Positions 9,305 through 18,296 of a DNA stretch of 64,000 nucleotides are shown here, one piece after another (the first letter of the stretch is position 1; every line of letters begins with the position of its first letter). Location: contig NZ_NEQV01000006.1 of NCBI RefSeq assembly GCF_002799245.1, positions 1-64,000 on the forward strand. The letters are read 5' to 3'. This DNA is from Stenotrophomonas maltophilia (lineage in GTDB: Bacteria > Pseudomonadota > Gammaproteobacteria > Xanthomonadales > Xanthomonadaceae). A program made the position numbers and the translations under genes. The notes beneath the pieces were generated by a model, which worked only from the letters and a program-made list of their open reading frames with translations, was not told where the DNA came from and did no database searches.

Positions 9305-9903
9305 TGGGTGCAGCCGCGCCGCGCCGTCGCTGGCTGCTGCCGGCGATGATCGCCCTCGCCTGCCTGTTCATGGCCGGCGTCGGGGCTGCGCTGTGGCAGT
9401 ACTTCGGCTACAGCGCGCAGTCCACCTTCACCGAACAGGCCATCGTCTTCGACGACTCGCAACTGCGCCTGCCGGCCAATCTGGCCGGTGACACCGGCCG
9501 CATCCGCGTAGTGCATTTCTGGGACCCGGCGTGTGCGGTCTGCAACCGCGAAACCGGTGCGCACCTGAGCTACCTGATCAGCATGTACCGCCGCGCCGGC
9601 ATCGATTTCTATGCCATCCGCCGCCCCGGCACCCAGGGCGAACTGCCGGGGCCGCTGCGCAACAAGGTGATCAACCTGCCGACCATCGATGGCATCGAGC
9701 ACATTCCGGCCAGCCCCGCCGTGGCGATCTGGGACCGCCAGGGCCACCTCGCCTATGCCGGCCCGTACAGCATCGGCATGGTCTGCAACTCGGCCAACAG
9801 CTTCGTCGAACCACTGCTGGACAAACTGGTGCGCGGCGAAACCGTGCGCCCGAAAGGACTGCTTGCCGTGGGTTGCTACTGCCCCTGGCAGGCCAAGCGC
9901 TGA
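9304..9903 (+). CDS. Membrane-anchored thioredoxin-fold protein (DUF6436-like)
   Basis: A 199-residue protein with one N-terminal transmembrane anchor (about residues 9-32) and a periplasmic thioredoxin-like domain. The redox motif is CAVC (C77, C80) in HFWDPACAVCNRE, and a cis-Pro region follows at HIPASPAVAIW. Two further Cys near the C-terminus (CYC) are unusual. It is coupled to the upstream membrane protein and lies 9 bases before the downstream MocR-type gene. A thiol oxidoreductase role in the periplasm is likely; the client is unknown, though the neighbouring bo3 oxidase and Sco genes make respiratory-chain maturation an attractive idea. Confidence 0.82.
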   Translation: MGAAAPRRRWLLPAMIALACLFMAGVGAALWQYFGYSAQSTFTEQAIVFDDSQLRLPANLAGDTGRIRVVHFWDPACAVCNRETGAHLSYLISMYRRAGIDFYAIRRPGTQGELPGPLRNKVINLPTIDGIEHIPASPAVAIWDRQGHLAYAGPYSIGMVCNSANSFVEPLLDKLVRGETVRPKGLLAVGCYCPWQAKR

Positions 9904-9912
9904 GGACGCGCA

Positions 9913-11427
9913 ATGACATCACTGACGCTGGCCGGTGCGGCCGCCACAGACAACAACGGCGGTCACCTGTCCGAACCGACCGATGGTTATGGACAGGCTC
10001 CCGCCGTTGCAGGCAACGATACGCCCCGACATGCTCCGTACATGCCGCGACCGGATGTCGCAGCCCGCGAGTGGGTGCAGGACGTGCTCGCGCACAACGG
10101 GCCGATCTACCTGCGCATCGTCAACGCACTGGAACGCACGGTGCGCCGCGGCGCACTTGCGCCGGGACAACGCCTGCCCTCGCAGCGCGCGTTGGCGCAG
10201 CAGCTCGGCGTCGACCTGACCACGGTAACCCGGGCATTCGATGAAGCACGCAAGCGCGGCCTGATCGAGGCGCGTGGGCCACAAGGCAGTTTCATCGCAC
10301 CGCCCAAGGCCGGCTTCGACCAGGTGGTGGACCTGAGCATGAACGTGCCGCCGGTGCCCGATGCCGATGCGCTGGCCGAGACGCTGCGCCGCGGTGCTGC
10401 CGCCGTGCTTGCGCGCAGCAATGCGCCAAACCTGATGACCTATCACCTGGGCGGCGGCAACCCCACCGATCGCCACGCCGCGGCGCGCTGGCTGCAACCG
10501 ATGCTCGGCGCGGTAGAGGATGCCTGCCTGCTGCTGACCGAAGGCGCCCAGGTGGCGTTGGCCGCCATCCTGGTCAGCCAGGGCCGTGATGGCGACGCGA
10601 TCCTGTGCGACACGCTGGTCTACCCGGGCCTGCTGCAGGCCGCGGCCGCGCTGGGCCGACGACTGCTGCCGGTGGACAGCGACGAGCACGGCATGTGCCC
10701 CGAGGCGCTGGCCCGGCAAGCACGCAACAGCGGCGCACGGCTGGTCTATCTCAACCCCACCTGCCAGAACCCGACTGCACTGACGTTGCCGTTGCAGCGG
10801 CGCCAAGCGCTGGCACGCGTACTGGAAAGCGAGCGGCTGCTGGCGATCGAAGACGATCCGTACTGGCACCTTGCCGAAAATGCGCCGATTCCACTGGCAA
10901 CACTGGCACCGTGCCATGTGTTCCATGTGGCGACGCTGTCGAAGGTGATCAGCCCCGGGCTGCGCACCGCCTTCGTGCGCTGCCCGAGCGCCGCGCACGC
11001 CGAGGCGATGGCATCGGCCTTGCGGGCCACCCGGTTGATGGCGCATCCACTGGTGTCGGCGCTGGCCAGCCAGCTGCTGCTGGATGGTTCGGCGCAATCG
11101 CTGCTGGCCCAGGTGCGCACCGAGGCGCGCGAGCGTGTGCGCATGGCGCGCTACCTGCTGGCGCCATCGCTGCTGCTGCGCGCCGAAGGCCTGCACGCCT
11201 GGTGCCGGGCGCCGGCGCCATGGACCGACGCCACGCTGGTGCGTACCGCGCAGCTGCAGGGGCTGGCCATCGCACCGTCCTCGGCATTCTGCCCACCGGG
11301 GGTGCTGCATCAGGACGGCGTGCGGCTGTCACTGGGGCTGGCGGCAGATCGCCGGCAGCTGGAGAGCGCACTGCGTCGCATCGACCGGCTGTTGCTGTCG
11401 GATGCGTTACCGGCGATCGAGCGGTAG
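9913..11427 (+). CDS. Second MocR-type regulator
   Basis: A 504-residue paralogue of the regulator at 7555-8970, with the same winged-helix core (DLTTVTRAFDEARKRGLIEA) and aminotransferase-like domain: AIEDDPYWHL and the PLP Lys K344 in TLSKVISPGLR. Its N-terminus is about 40 residues longer than the paralogue's and has no obvious domain. GAGGA before ATG 9913 supports the long start; an internal ATG at 10042 lacks a binding site. It ends the operon with the two membrane proteins and is followed by a tandem palindrome array. Two paralogues bracketing one redox module is an unusual layout. Confidence 0.9.
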   Translation: MTSLTLAGAAATDNNGGHLSEPTDGYGQAPAVAGNDTPRHAPYMPRPDVAAREWVQDVLAHNGPIYLRIVNALERTVRRGALAPGQRLPSQRALAQQLGVDLTTVTRAFDEARKRGLIEARGPQGSFIAPPKAGFDQVVDLSMNVPPVPDADALAETLRRGAAAVLARSNAPNLMTYHLGGGNPTDRHAAARWLQPMLGAVEDACLLLTEGAQVALAAILVSQGRDGDAILCDTLVYPGLLQAAAALGRRLLPVDSDEHGMCPEALARQARNSGARLVYLNPTCQNPTALTLPLQRRQALARVLESERLLAIEDDPYWHLAENAPIPLATLAPCHVFHVATLSKVISPGLRTAFVRCPSAAHAEAMASALRATRLMAHPLVSALASQLLLDGSAQSLLAQVRTEARERVRMARYLLAPSLLLRAEGLHAWCRAPAPWTDATLVRTAQLQGLAIAPSSAFCPPGVLHQDGVRLSLGLAADRRQLESALRRIDRLLLSDALPAIER

Positions 11428-11435
11428 GGGGGCGT

Positions 11436-11720
11436 GCCGACCAACGGTCGGCACCCACCGGACCTGGGGGGATTGCCGACCAACGGTCGGCACCCACCGG
11501 ACCTGGGGGGATTGCCGACCAACGGTCGGTACCCACCGGACCTGGGGGGATTGCCGACCAACGGTCGGCACCCACCGGACCTGGGGGCTTGCCGGCCAAC
11601 GGTCGGCACCCACCGGACCTGGGGGCTTGCCGGCCAACGGTCGGCACCCACCGGACCTGGGGGCTTGCCGGCCAACGGTCGGCACCCACAGGGGCAACAC
11701 CGGTGCCAACCAAGGTTGGC
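11436..11720. repeat. Tandem array of seven palindromic units plus one diverged copy
   Basis: Seven head-to-tail copies start at 11436, 11475, 11514, 11553, 11591, 11629 and 11667, with a period of 39 bp (first four) and then 38 bp. Each holds the palindrome GCCGACC/GGTCGGC (GCCGGCC in the last three) followed by a conserved CACCGGACCTGGGG linker. An eighth, diverged palindrome GCCAACC/GGTTGGC lies at 11705-11720. The array fills the convergent gap between the second MocR gene and the Tat-exported PLP enzyme. The units are contiguous, so it is not a CRISPR. It is an amplified SMAG/REP-like element that may also terminate both genes. Confidence 0.9.
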
Positions 11721-11736
11721 ATCTACCAAAGCAGGG

Positions 11737-13038
11737 TCAGGCCAACGCCGCCAGCGCCTGCACCAGCGCATCCATCTGCTCCGGCCGGGTGAACACCGAC
11801 GGCGTCACCCGCACGCAGGCGCCGGATTCCAACCCGTCGCGGTGCGTGGTGAACACGCGATGCTCGTCCAGCAGCCGCTTCTGCAGTGCGATGTTGTCAG
11901 CCACACTGGAGCGCCCGCGCAGGCGGAAGCTGGCCAATGCGCTGGCCAACGCCGGATCGGGCGAAGACAGCACTTCGATGTGCGCCATCTGCCGCGCCGG
12001 CAGCGTCCAGCGCTCCCGCAGGTAGCGCAGGCGCGCCTGCTTGTTGGCCACACCGATGCGCTGGTGCAGCGCGATCGCCTCCGGCAGCGCCAGGTAGGCG
12101 GCGAAGTTGACCGTGCCAGTGTGTACGCGGCTGCCCACGCGGCCGTCATCGGTCTCGCCCATGTACGGGTCGAGGTCCGCAACGCGGCCTTTGCGCACGT
12201 ACATCGCGCCGACGCCAACCGGCGCGCCGATCCACTTGTGCAGGTTGATGCCCAAGAAATCGGCCTTGAGCTGCGGCACCGCGTAGTCGATCTGGCCAAA
12301 CCCATGGGCGGCATCGACGATCACGTCGATACCGCGTGCGCGTGCACGCTCGGCGATCTCCCCCACCGGCAATACCAGCCCATGGCGGTGGCTGACCTGG
12401 GTCAGCAGCACCAGTTTCAGGCGTGGCAGGCGCGCGAACGCGGCCTCGTAGGCCTGCAGGATCTGCGCATGCCCGGGCACCGCCGGCAGCGCGATGCGCT
12501 CGACCTGCACGCCACGGCGCTGCTGCAGCCAGCGCATCGCGCCGATCATGCTGTCGTAGTCGATGTCGGCATACAGCACCTGGTCGCCAGGCTGCAGACG
12601 GTTGTAGCCGCCGATCAGCGCGAGCATCGCCTCGGTTGCGCCGCGGGTCAGTGCAATCTCGTCGGCGCCCACGCCCAGCAGCTCGGCGACCTGCCGCTGC
12701 ACCGCCATGTACTGCGCAGGGAATTCACGACGGCCATACCAGGCGTTGCCACGGTTCACTTCAGCGGTGTGGCGCTGGTAGCTGGCCAGGGTCTCGCGGC
12801 CCATCGCGCCCCAGTAGCCGTTCTCCAGATGGTTCACTTCGTCGGTGATGTCGAAGTGGCTGGCCACGGTGGCCCAGTAGCCTTCATCGCGGGCCAGCAC
12901 GTCCGGCGCCACGGTCGTTGCGGGAATCTGCATGGGTGCAGCGTAACGCGCGGCAGCCAGGGCAGGCAGTGAAGACAGTGCGGCTGCGGCCGGCAGCAAG
13001 GTGCCGGCACGCAACAGGGAGCGGCGGGCCGGGTCCAT
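11737..13038 (-). CDS. Tat-exported class V aminotransferase-fold PLP enzyme (PvdN/IPN-epimerase-like)
   Basis: A 433-residue PLP enzyme with a twin-arginine signal (ARRSLLRAG, then a hydrophobic run to about residue 31). The class V fold is marked by D242 and H245 in VDAAHGFGQ and the PLP Lys K268 in GINLHKWIG. The family includes isopenicillin-N epimerase-like enzymes and periplasmic PvdN, which matures pyoverdine. Its ATG overlaps the stop of the TonB receptor by one base (TGATG), so the two are made together. A periplasmic enzyme acting on the receptor's ligand is a sensible inference; the substrate is unknown. Confidence 0.85.
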   Translation of the reverse strand: MDPARRSLLRAGTLLPAAAALSSLPALAAARYAAPMQIPATTVAPDVLARDEGYWATVASHFDITDEVNHLENGYWGAMGRETLASYQRHTAEVNRGNAWYGRREFPAQYMAVQRQVAELLGVGADEIALTRGATEAMLALIGGYNRLQPGDQVLYADIDYDSMIGAMRWLQQRRGVQVERIALPAVPGHAQILQAYEAAFARLPRLKLVLLTQVSHRHGLVLPVGEIAERARARGIDVIVDAAHGFGQIDYAVPQLKADFLGINLHKWIGAPVGVGAMYVRKGRVADLDPYMGETDDGRVGSRVHTGTVNFAAYLALPEAIALHQRIGVANKQARLRYLRERWTLPARQMAHIEVLSSPDPALASALASFRLRGRSSVADNIALQKRLLDEHRVFTTHRDGLESGACVRVTPSVFTRPEQMDALVQALAALA

Positions 13039-15440
13039 CAGAAGCTCAGCCGGTACTGTGCGTACAGGTTGGCGCCGTCGGTGTCATACGGCGCGTTGCG
13101 CGAGTAGACCAGGCCACGGCTGGCCTGGAAGACGGCCTCATCGGGGTAGCGGTCGAGCACGTTGTCGGCGCCGACGCGCAGGCTGTGGTGCTCGTTGATG
13201 CGATAGCCGACGGCCAGGTCGAGGAAGCTCATCGCGCCGAAGCGCTGGTAGATATCGCCTACCGCATTGCCGCTGGAGTCGGTCCAGGCGCCGTAGTAGC
13301 GCATGCGTGCCATCAGCGACCAGGCGCCGACATCCCAGCTGCCGGTCAGGCTGCCCTTGTGCTCGGGCAGGCGATCTTCGAACAGCACGCGCTGGGTCTC
13401 GTTGGTGGCCACCGAGGTACTGCCGTTATCCACGCGGGTGCGGTTGAAGTTGTAGGCCAGGGTCAGCGTCATGCGACCGGCGCCGAGGTCGCGCAGGTAA
13501 TTGCCGACCACGTCCACACCGGTGGTGGTGGTGTCGAAGTCGTTGGTGAAGTAGTTCACCGAGGTATACCCCAGCGGATTGGGAGTGCCGGCCGGAAGGG
13601 CGAAACTGGCCGACTGGCTGAAGCGGTCGGTGAGCTTGATCTGGTAGACGTCCACCGAGCCGGACAGGCCCAGGTCGGTGCGCCAGGTCAGGCCCAGCGA
13701 CGCGGTGCGCGATTCTTCCGGCTTCAGCGGCCTGGCACCGAGCAGCTGGGCCAGCGGATCGTTCGGCGACAGGCGGCCACTGGTGAAGATCTGCAGCGTG
13801 CGCGTGTCCAGCCCCTGGGTGGTGCTGGTGGTGTTGAGCTGCGCCGGCGTCGGCGCACGGAAGCCGGTGGACACGGTGCCACGCAGCGCCACGTCCGGGG
13901 TGATCGCAAAGCGCGCCGACAGCTTGCCGTCCAGCGTGCTGCCGAAGCTGGAGAAGTCCTCGTAGCGGCTGGCCGCACCGATGCTCCAGCGCTCACCCAG
14001 CGGCACTTCCATATCCACATAGGCCGCCTTGCTGCGCTGGCTCCACTGCCCGGCCTGGCTGGCCGAGAACCCCGGTGCACCGTTGGAGTTGGCTTCCAGG
14101 CCCGCGGCCGCGCCCGGACCCACCGCATACGAGGCCGGGTCACCGGCACGCACCTGGTAGGTCTCCTGGCGGAACTCGCCGCCGAAGGCGACGTTGATCG
14201 GTTTGGACAGCGCGCCGACATCCCACTCGTAGTTGAAGTCGGCGTTGGCGTTCTTCTCGGTCTGGGTCAGGCGGCCAAGATCGAAGTCGGTCGGGCTGGC
14301 CGGCCCGAGCGAGGCATTGATCGAGTTCTTCAGGCTGTAGTCGATGGCGTTGCGGCCATACGAGGCACTGACATCCCAGCGCAGCTTGGGCGTGATCTCA
14401 CCGCGCAGGCCGCCGACCAGCTGCAGATCGTTCTGCGTGTTGCCGTACTGCGGGCTGAAGCCCACCGGATACAGCGAGCGCAGGTTCCAGCCGGGGAAGA
14501 TGGCGGTGTTCCGATACGCGCCGGTGGTGGTGTCCGGGTTGCGCCAGTTGAAATCGCTGACGCCATCGCTGTGGCTGTACAGGCCAAACGCGTAGAGTTC
14601 CAGCGTATCGCTGGCGTTGGCTTTCACGTTGAAGCCGACGCGGCGGCTTTCCAGCTCCGGCTGGCCCCAGCGCTGCACCGGATTGGGCACATCCAGCTGC
14701 GGATGTGCAGCCTGGAAGGCGATCGCATCCGGGCGCTGACGGGACCGCGAAGTGGCGTCGGAGTTGGACGATTCGGCGAACAGCACCAGGCTGCCATAGT
14801 CGCCCAGCGACCAGCCGGTGCGCGCACTGAAGTCACGCGACGCGCCATCGCCCTGCGCGTACTGCGAGTAGCCGGCGGTGATCTCGGTGCCTGGGCCGTC
14901 CTCGAGGATGATGTTGATGACACCGGCGATGGCATCCGAGCCGTACTGCGCCGATGCGCCATCCCGCAGCACTTCGATGCGCTTGATCGCACTGGTTGGG
15001 ATCTGTGCCAGATCGGCCGCCTGCGCACCGCGGTTGCCGAGCAGCGCGCTGCGGTGGAAGCGGCGGCCGTTGACCAGCACCAGGGTCTGGTCCGGCGACA
15101 GGCCACGCAGGGTAGCCGGACGCACGAACACCTGGCCGTCCGCCATCGGCAGGCGCTGCACCACGAACGATGGCACCAGCTGGGCCAGCACGTCCTTCAG
15201 GTCGGTGGATTCGACGGACCTGATGTCTTCCTTGGTGAACACGTCCACCGGCGCCAGCGTTTCGAACTGGGTGCGGTTGGACGCGCGGGTGCCGGTAACC
15301 AGCATCGCGTCGAGCTGGGTGGGTGCCGCGCGGCTGCTGCCCGCAGCATCGGCCGCGTCGGCCTGTGCAGCGATCGCGCCTCCTGCGCTGGCCATGGAAA
15401 GGGCAAGGAGGATGGAACGCGAAAGCTTCGAACGATGCAC
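13038..15440 (-). CDS. TonB-dependent outer-membrane receptor
   Basis: An 800-residue receptor with a signal peptide (about 1-25), a plug domain (about 45-165; LVLVNGRRFHRS, RIEVLRDGASAQYGSDAIAG) and a 22-strand barrel ending in the aromatic RLSF. It belongs to the Xanthomonadaceae-type receptors lacking a long N-terminal signalling domain. The gene heads a two-gene operon with the Tat-exported PLP enzyme. A divergent AraC/GyrI regulator starts 200 bases away. The ligand is unknown; a modified peptide or siderophore-like molecule would fit the partner enzyme. Confidence 0.93.
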   Translation of the reverse strand: MHRSKLSRSILLALSMASAGGAIAAQADAADAAGSSRAAPTQLDAMLVTGTRASNRTQFETLAPVDVFTKEDIRSVESTDLKDVLAQLVPSFVVQRLPMADGQVFVRPATLRGLSPDQTLVLVNGRRFHRSALLGNRGAQAADLAQIPTSAIKRIEVLRDGASAQYGSDAIAGVINIILEDGPGTEITAGYSQYAQGDGASRDFSARTGWSLGDYGSLVLFAESSNSDATSRSRQRPDAIAFQAAHPQLDVPNPVQRWGQPELESRRVGFNVKANASDTLELYAFGLYSHSDGVSDFNWRNPDTTTGAYRNTAIFPGWNLRSLYPVGFSPQYGNTQNDLQLVGGLRGEITPKLRWDVSASYGRNAIDYSLKNSINASLGPASPTDFDLGRLTQTEKNANADFNYEWDVGALSKPINVAFGGEFRQETYQVRAGDPASYAVGPGAAAGLEANSNGAPGFSASQAGQWSQRSKAAYVDMEVPLGERWSIGAASRYEDFSSFGSTLDGKLSARFAITPDVALRGTVSTGFRAPTPAQLNTTSTTQGLDTRTLQIFTSGRLSPNDPLAQLLGARPLKPEESRTASLGLTWRTDLGLSGSVDVYQIKLTDRFSQSASFALPAGTPNPLGYTSVNYFTNDFDTTTTGVDVVGNYLRDLGAGRMTLTLAYNFNRTRVDNGSTSVATNETQRVLFEDRLPEHKGSLTGSWDVGAWSLMARMRYYGAWTDSSGNAVGDIYQRFGAMSFLDLAVGYRINEHHSLRVGADNVLDRYPDEAVFQASRGLVYSRNAPYDTDGANLYAQYRLSF

Positions 15441-15640
15441 GGCAGGGCTCCGGGAGGACGCGACAGGGCCAGCACCTGTGCGGACACAACAGGCCTGGAC
15501 AAGGCGCGCAGTCTCGGCGCGATGTGTGAAGGAGGCATGACGTCAGTACGACAGCTTGATGCCGTACCAGCGCAAGAACTGCTAAACGCCGCGACGGCCG
15601 ATCCGCTACTGTGCCGGCATTGGATTCGGGGAACGGCAGG

Positions 15641-16468
15641 ATGAGCGCGGCAGGCAAGGCGTTGTGGTACATCGAAACCCATGCGGAGCAGCCATTGGCG
15701 CTGGCCGATATTGCCGCCGCCGCGGGGCTTTCGCCGTTCCATCTGTCACGCCTGTTCCAGGCCCGCACCGGCACCTCGGTGGTGCGCTATCTGCGCGGAC
15801 GGCGCCTGACCGCTGCCGCGCAGCGGTTGGCCAGCGGCGCGGGCGACATCCTGCAGGTCGCGCTGGGCGCCGGCTATACCACCCATGCAGCGTTCACCCG
15901 TGCCTTCAGCGAACAGTTCGGGCAGACGCCAGAGCGGGTACGCGAACAGGGCACCGCTGGCCTGGCGCTGGTACAGGCGATCCGCGTGGATGATGCGCCG
16001 GCGCCCTGCGGTGAAGCGCCGCGCCTGCTCGACACGCCGGCCTTCCAGGTGGTGGGCATCGGCATGCGGCATACCCGCGACAGTGGCGGTGCGATTCCCG
16101 GGCAATGGGCGCAGCTCAACCGCGAATGGCCGGCGCCCGCTCCGATCAGCTTCGGTGTGTGCTGCAACAGCGACGACGATGGCGGCTTCGATTACGTCGC
16201 CGCGCTGCCCGCCAGCACACTGTCGAGCATGCCCGCGCACTGGCAACGGGTGGACGTGCCGGCGCGCCGCTATCTGGTGGCCTGGCACGGCGGGCACATC
16301 TCGGCCATCCGCTCGACCTGGTTCTGGCTGCTGGACCATTACCTGCCCGGCTCCGGCCTCAGCCTGGCCGATGCACCGGACCTGGAACGCTACGACACCC
16401 GTTTCGACGAGCACACCGGCAACGGTGGCGTGGAAATCTGGCTGCCGGTTGATGAATGCCGCCGCTGA
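15641..16468 (+). CDS. AraC-family regulator with GyrI-like effector domain
   Basis: A 275-residue regulator. Residues 1-105 hold two AraC helix-turn-helix motifs (LADIAAAAGLSPFHLSRLF and DILQVALGAGYTTHAAFTRAF). Residues 125-275 are a GyrI/SOUL-like small-molecule binding domain (PAFQVVGIGMRHT to GGVEIWLPV). This Rob/SoxS-plus-GyrI layout is typical of regulators answering toxic small molecules. ATG 15641 has GGAACGGCAGG before it; a GTG at 15611 is less likely. It is divergent from the TonB receptor and runs 13 bases ahead of the alpha/beta hydrolase, so it may control either. Confidence 0.88.
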   Translation: MSAAGKALWYIETHAEQPLALADIAAAAGLSPFHLSRLFQARTGTSVVRYLRGRRLTAAAQRLASGAGDILQVALGAGYTTHAAFTRAFSEQFGQTPERVREQGTAGLALVQAIRVDDAPAPCGEAPRLLDTPAFQVVGIGMRHTRDSGGAIPGQWAQLNREWPAPAPISFGVCCNSDDDGGFDYVAALPASTLSSMPAHWQRVDVPARRYLVAWHGGHISAIRSTWFWLLDHYLPGSGLSLADAPDLERYDTRFDEHTGNGGVEIWLPVDECRR

Positions 16469-16481
16469 CAGGGAGTTGAAG

Positions 16482-17561
16482 ATGCGCGTGACCGCCGCTG
16501 TGATGGGAATGATGCTGATCGGCCTGGCGAGCACCGCCGCCGCCGGCGAAGCCGGGCCGACCGGCGAACGCCATGGCATCACGACGGTGGCCAGCGCCGC
16601 CGTGCGTGATGCGCAGCACCGCGACACCCTTCGCTACACGGTCTGGTATCCGGCACCGGCCGGGAGCCGGGAAACCGCACTGACCATTGGCCCACCCGAT
16701 GCGCCGCTGTTCGATGTCGGTCGTGCGGCGATGGACGCCCCGGTCATTGGCGCTCGCCTGCCGACCCTGCTGCTGTCGCACGGCAACGGCGGCAGTGCAC
16801 GCATGATGGGCTGGCTGGGTACGGCGCTGGCGCGCAATGGCTATCTGGTGATCGCTGTCGATCATCCCGGCAACAACGGTGCCGACCAGATGACCCTGCC
16901 CGGCAGCGTGCTGAGCTGGTTGCGCGCGGATGATCTGCGTGCGGCACTGGCGGCGGTTCAGGCCGATTCGATTCTCGGTCCGCACGTCGATCCCGAGCGG
17001 CTGGGCGTGGTCGGCTTCTCTGCCGGTGGTTACACCGCGCTGCTGGCCGCCGGCGCACGCCCCGACCTGCAACGGCTGCTGGCGTTCTGTACCGCGCATC
17101 CCGATGACGGCGTCTGCCAACCGCAACAGGAAGCGGCAACGCACACGATGCAGGCGCGCCTGGCCGCTGCGGCTTCGCCCGCACTCGCACCCTGGATCGC
17201 CGAGTCCGACGCACAGCGCGCGATTCCCGGCGTACGCGCGGTGTTCCTGCTGGCCCCGGCCATCGTGCAGGCGTTCGCACCCGAACAGCTTTCCTCGTTG
17301 CGGATGCCAGTGTCCATCATGCTGGGTGAGGCCGACACGGTTGCGCCGCCGCCGAGCAATGGTGAGACGGCGCAGGCATTGATTCCGGGCGCGGTACTGA
17401 TGCGCCTGCCGAAAGTGGGTCACTACGATTTCCTGGCCGCGTGCACTTCGACCGGGCAGCAACGGTTGCCGGAGCTGTGCACTACATCAGTGCCGAAGAC
17501 GCAGACCCATGCCCAGGCGGTGGATGCAGCGGCGCGATTCTTCGCAGACGCGCTGCACTAG
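16482..17561 (+). CDS. Exported alpha/beta hydrolase (dienelactone/PAF-acetylhydrolase-like)
   Basis: A 359-residue secreted hydrolase with a signal peptide (about 1-21). The fold is shown by the oxyanion strand LLLSHGNGG (about residue 100), the nucleophile elbow GFSAGG with S180, and a late His in KVGHYDF. The long lid between them and the YTVWYP start match the platelet-activating-factor acetylhydrolase/dienelactone hydrolase group. AGGGAG precedes the ATG. It follows the AraC/GyrI gene closely and is probably co-transcribed. Substrate unknown; an ester or lactone is expected. Confidence 0.85.
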   Translation: MRVTAAVMGMMLIGLASTAAAGEAGPTGERHGITTVASAAVRDAQHRDTLRYTVWYPAPAGSRETALTIGPPDAPLFDVGRAAMDAPVIGARLPTLLLSHGNGGSARMMGWLGTALARNGYLVIAVDHPGNNGADQMTLPGSVLSWLRADDLRAALAAVQADSILGPHVDPERLGVVGFSAGGYTALLAAGARPDLQRLLAFCTAHPDDGVCQPQQEAATHTMQARLAAAASPALAPWIAESDAQRAIPGVRAVFLLAPAIVQAFAPEQLSSLRMPVSIMLGEADTVAPPPSNGETAQALIPGAVLMRLPKVGHYDFLAACTSTGQQRLPELCTTSVPKTQTHAQAVDAAARFFADALH

Positions 17562-17565
17562 TGGC

Positions 17566-17588
17566 CGCCGGGCGTGGCCCGGCGCTAC
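17566..17588. repeat. SMAG-like palindrome with CTAC tag
   Basis: An 8-bp perfect stem (CGCCGGGC/GCCCGGCG) with a 3-base loop, followed by CTAC, the complement of the GTAG tag. It lies between the hydrolase stop and the VOC gene start and could act as a terminator. Confidence 0.6.
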
Positions 17589-17615
17589 AGTAGTCGCGTC
17601 CATGGAGGAACGGTC

Positions 17616-18287
17616 ATGCGCCTGCTTCACCTCACCCTGCCGGTATCCGATGTCGCCGCCGTTGCTGCGTACTTTCACGATGTGCTGCAACAGCGCGTGG
17701 TCGGCAACCATGTGCACATCGGCTGGAGCACGATCGAGCTGCAGCCTGCGGAAGGGCGCCCGGTCGGCGGCGTGCATCTGGCTTTCAATGTGCCGGACAA
17801 CCGCTTCGGCGAGGCGATGGCCTGGCTGCGCGAACGCACACCCTTGCAGCGTAATCCTGCCGGGCTGGACTACTTCGCACTGGAAAGCAGCTGGCAGTCG
17901 CAGTCGGTGTACTTCACCGGTCCCGATGGCCTGATCCTGGAACTGATCGGTCGCCGCCGACTGCCCGTCAGTACACGCGAAGGCGAGTTCCATGGCAGCG
18001 AGCTGACCTGCCTGAGCGAAGTCGGCCTGCCCAGCCACGATGTCGACGCCGTGCGCGAACAGTCCAATCAACGTTTCGGCCTGCAACCGATCAGCCCGCC
18101 TTCGCCGCAGTTCGCCCCGATGGGCGACGACGAGGGCCTGCTGATCGTGGTGGCCGCCGATCGCCGCTGGTTCCCCGAACTGAAGGACCTGCCCAACGCA
18201 CGTGGCCTGGTGGTGCAGCTGGGCGACGTGACGGGACGCGGTGAACTGCGCGACGACACCCTGGGTTGGCAGGTGTCCGCGATCTGA
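17616..18287 (+). CDS. VOC-superfamily (glyoxalase/bleomycin-resistance-like) protein
   Basis: A 223-residue protein with two vicinal-oxygen-chelate modules. The first (residues 1-117) starts LLHLTLPVSDVAAVAAYFHDVL and carries VYFTGPDGLILELIGRR; the second is shorter (about 130-215, CLSEVGLPSHDVDAVREQSN). Candidate metal ligands are H4 in the first strand and E112 in LILELI. VOC proteins bind a metal and act on small reactive compounds, but no substrate can be read here. A strong GGAGGAA precedes ATG 17616, which decides the start. Confidence 0.85.
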   Translation: MRLLHLTLPVSDVAAVAAYFHDVLQQRVVGNHVHIGWSTIELQPAEGRPVGGVHLAFNVPDNRFGEAMAWLRERTPLQRNPAGLDYFALESSWQSQSVYFTGPDGLILELIGRRRLPVSTREGEFHGSELTCLSEVGLPSHDVDAVREQSNQRFGLQPISPPSPQFAPMGDDEGLLIVVAADRRWFPELKDLPNARGLVVQLGDVTGRGELRDDTLGWQVSAI

Positions 18288-18296
18288 CGCGACGCG

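Noticed and set aside
11436-11720. A CRISPR-like regular repeat
   Set aside because: The units are contiguous, with no unique spacers between them and no cas genes nearby.
11310-11771. Open frames of 100-257 codons through the palindrome array on both strands, with repeated WVPTVGR or GLPTNGRHPPDL units
   Set aside because: They are translations of the 38-39 bp tandem repeat, whose 39-bp period keeps the frame open; no ribosome binding site or domain supports a protein.
12918-15644. A 908-codon plus-strand frame opposite the TonB receptor and PLP enzyme
   Set aside because: It is an antisense shadow of two well-supported genes, with an Arg/Ala/Gly-rich translation and no motif.
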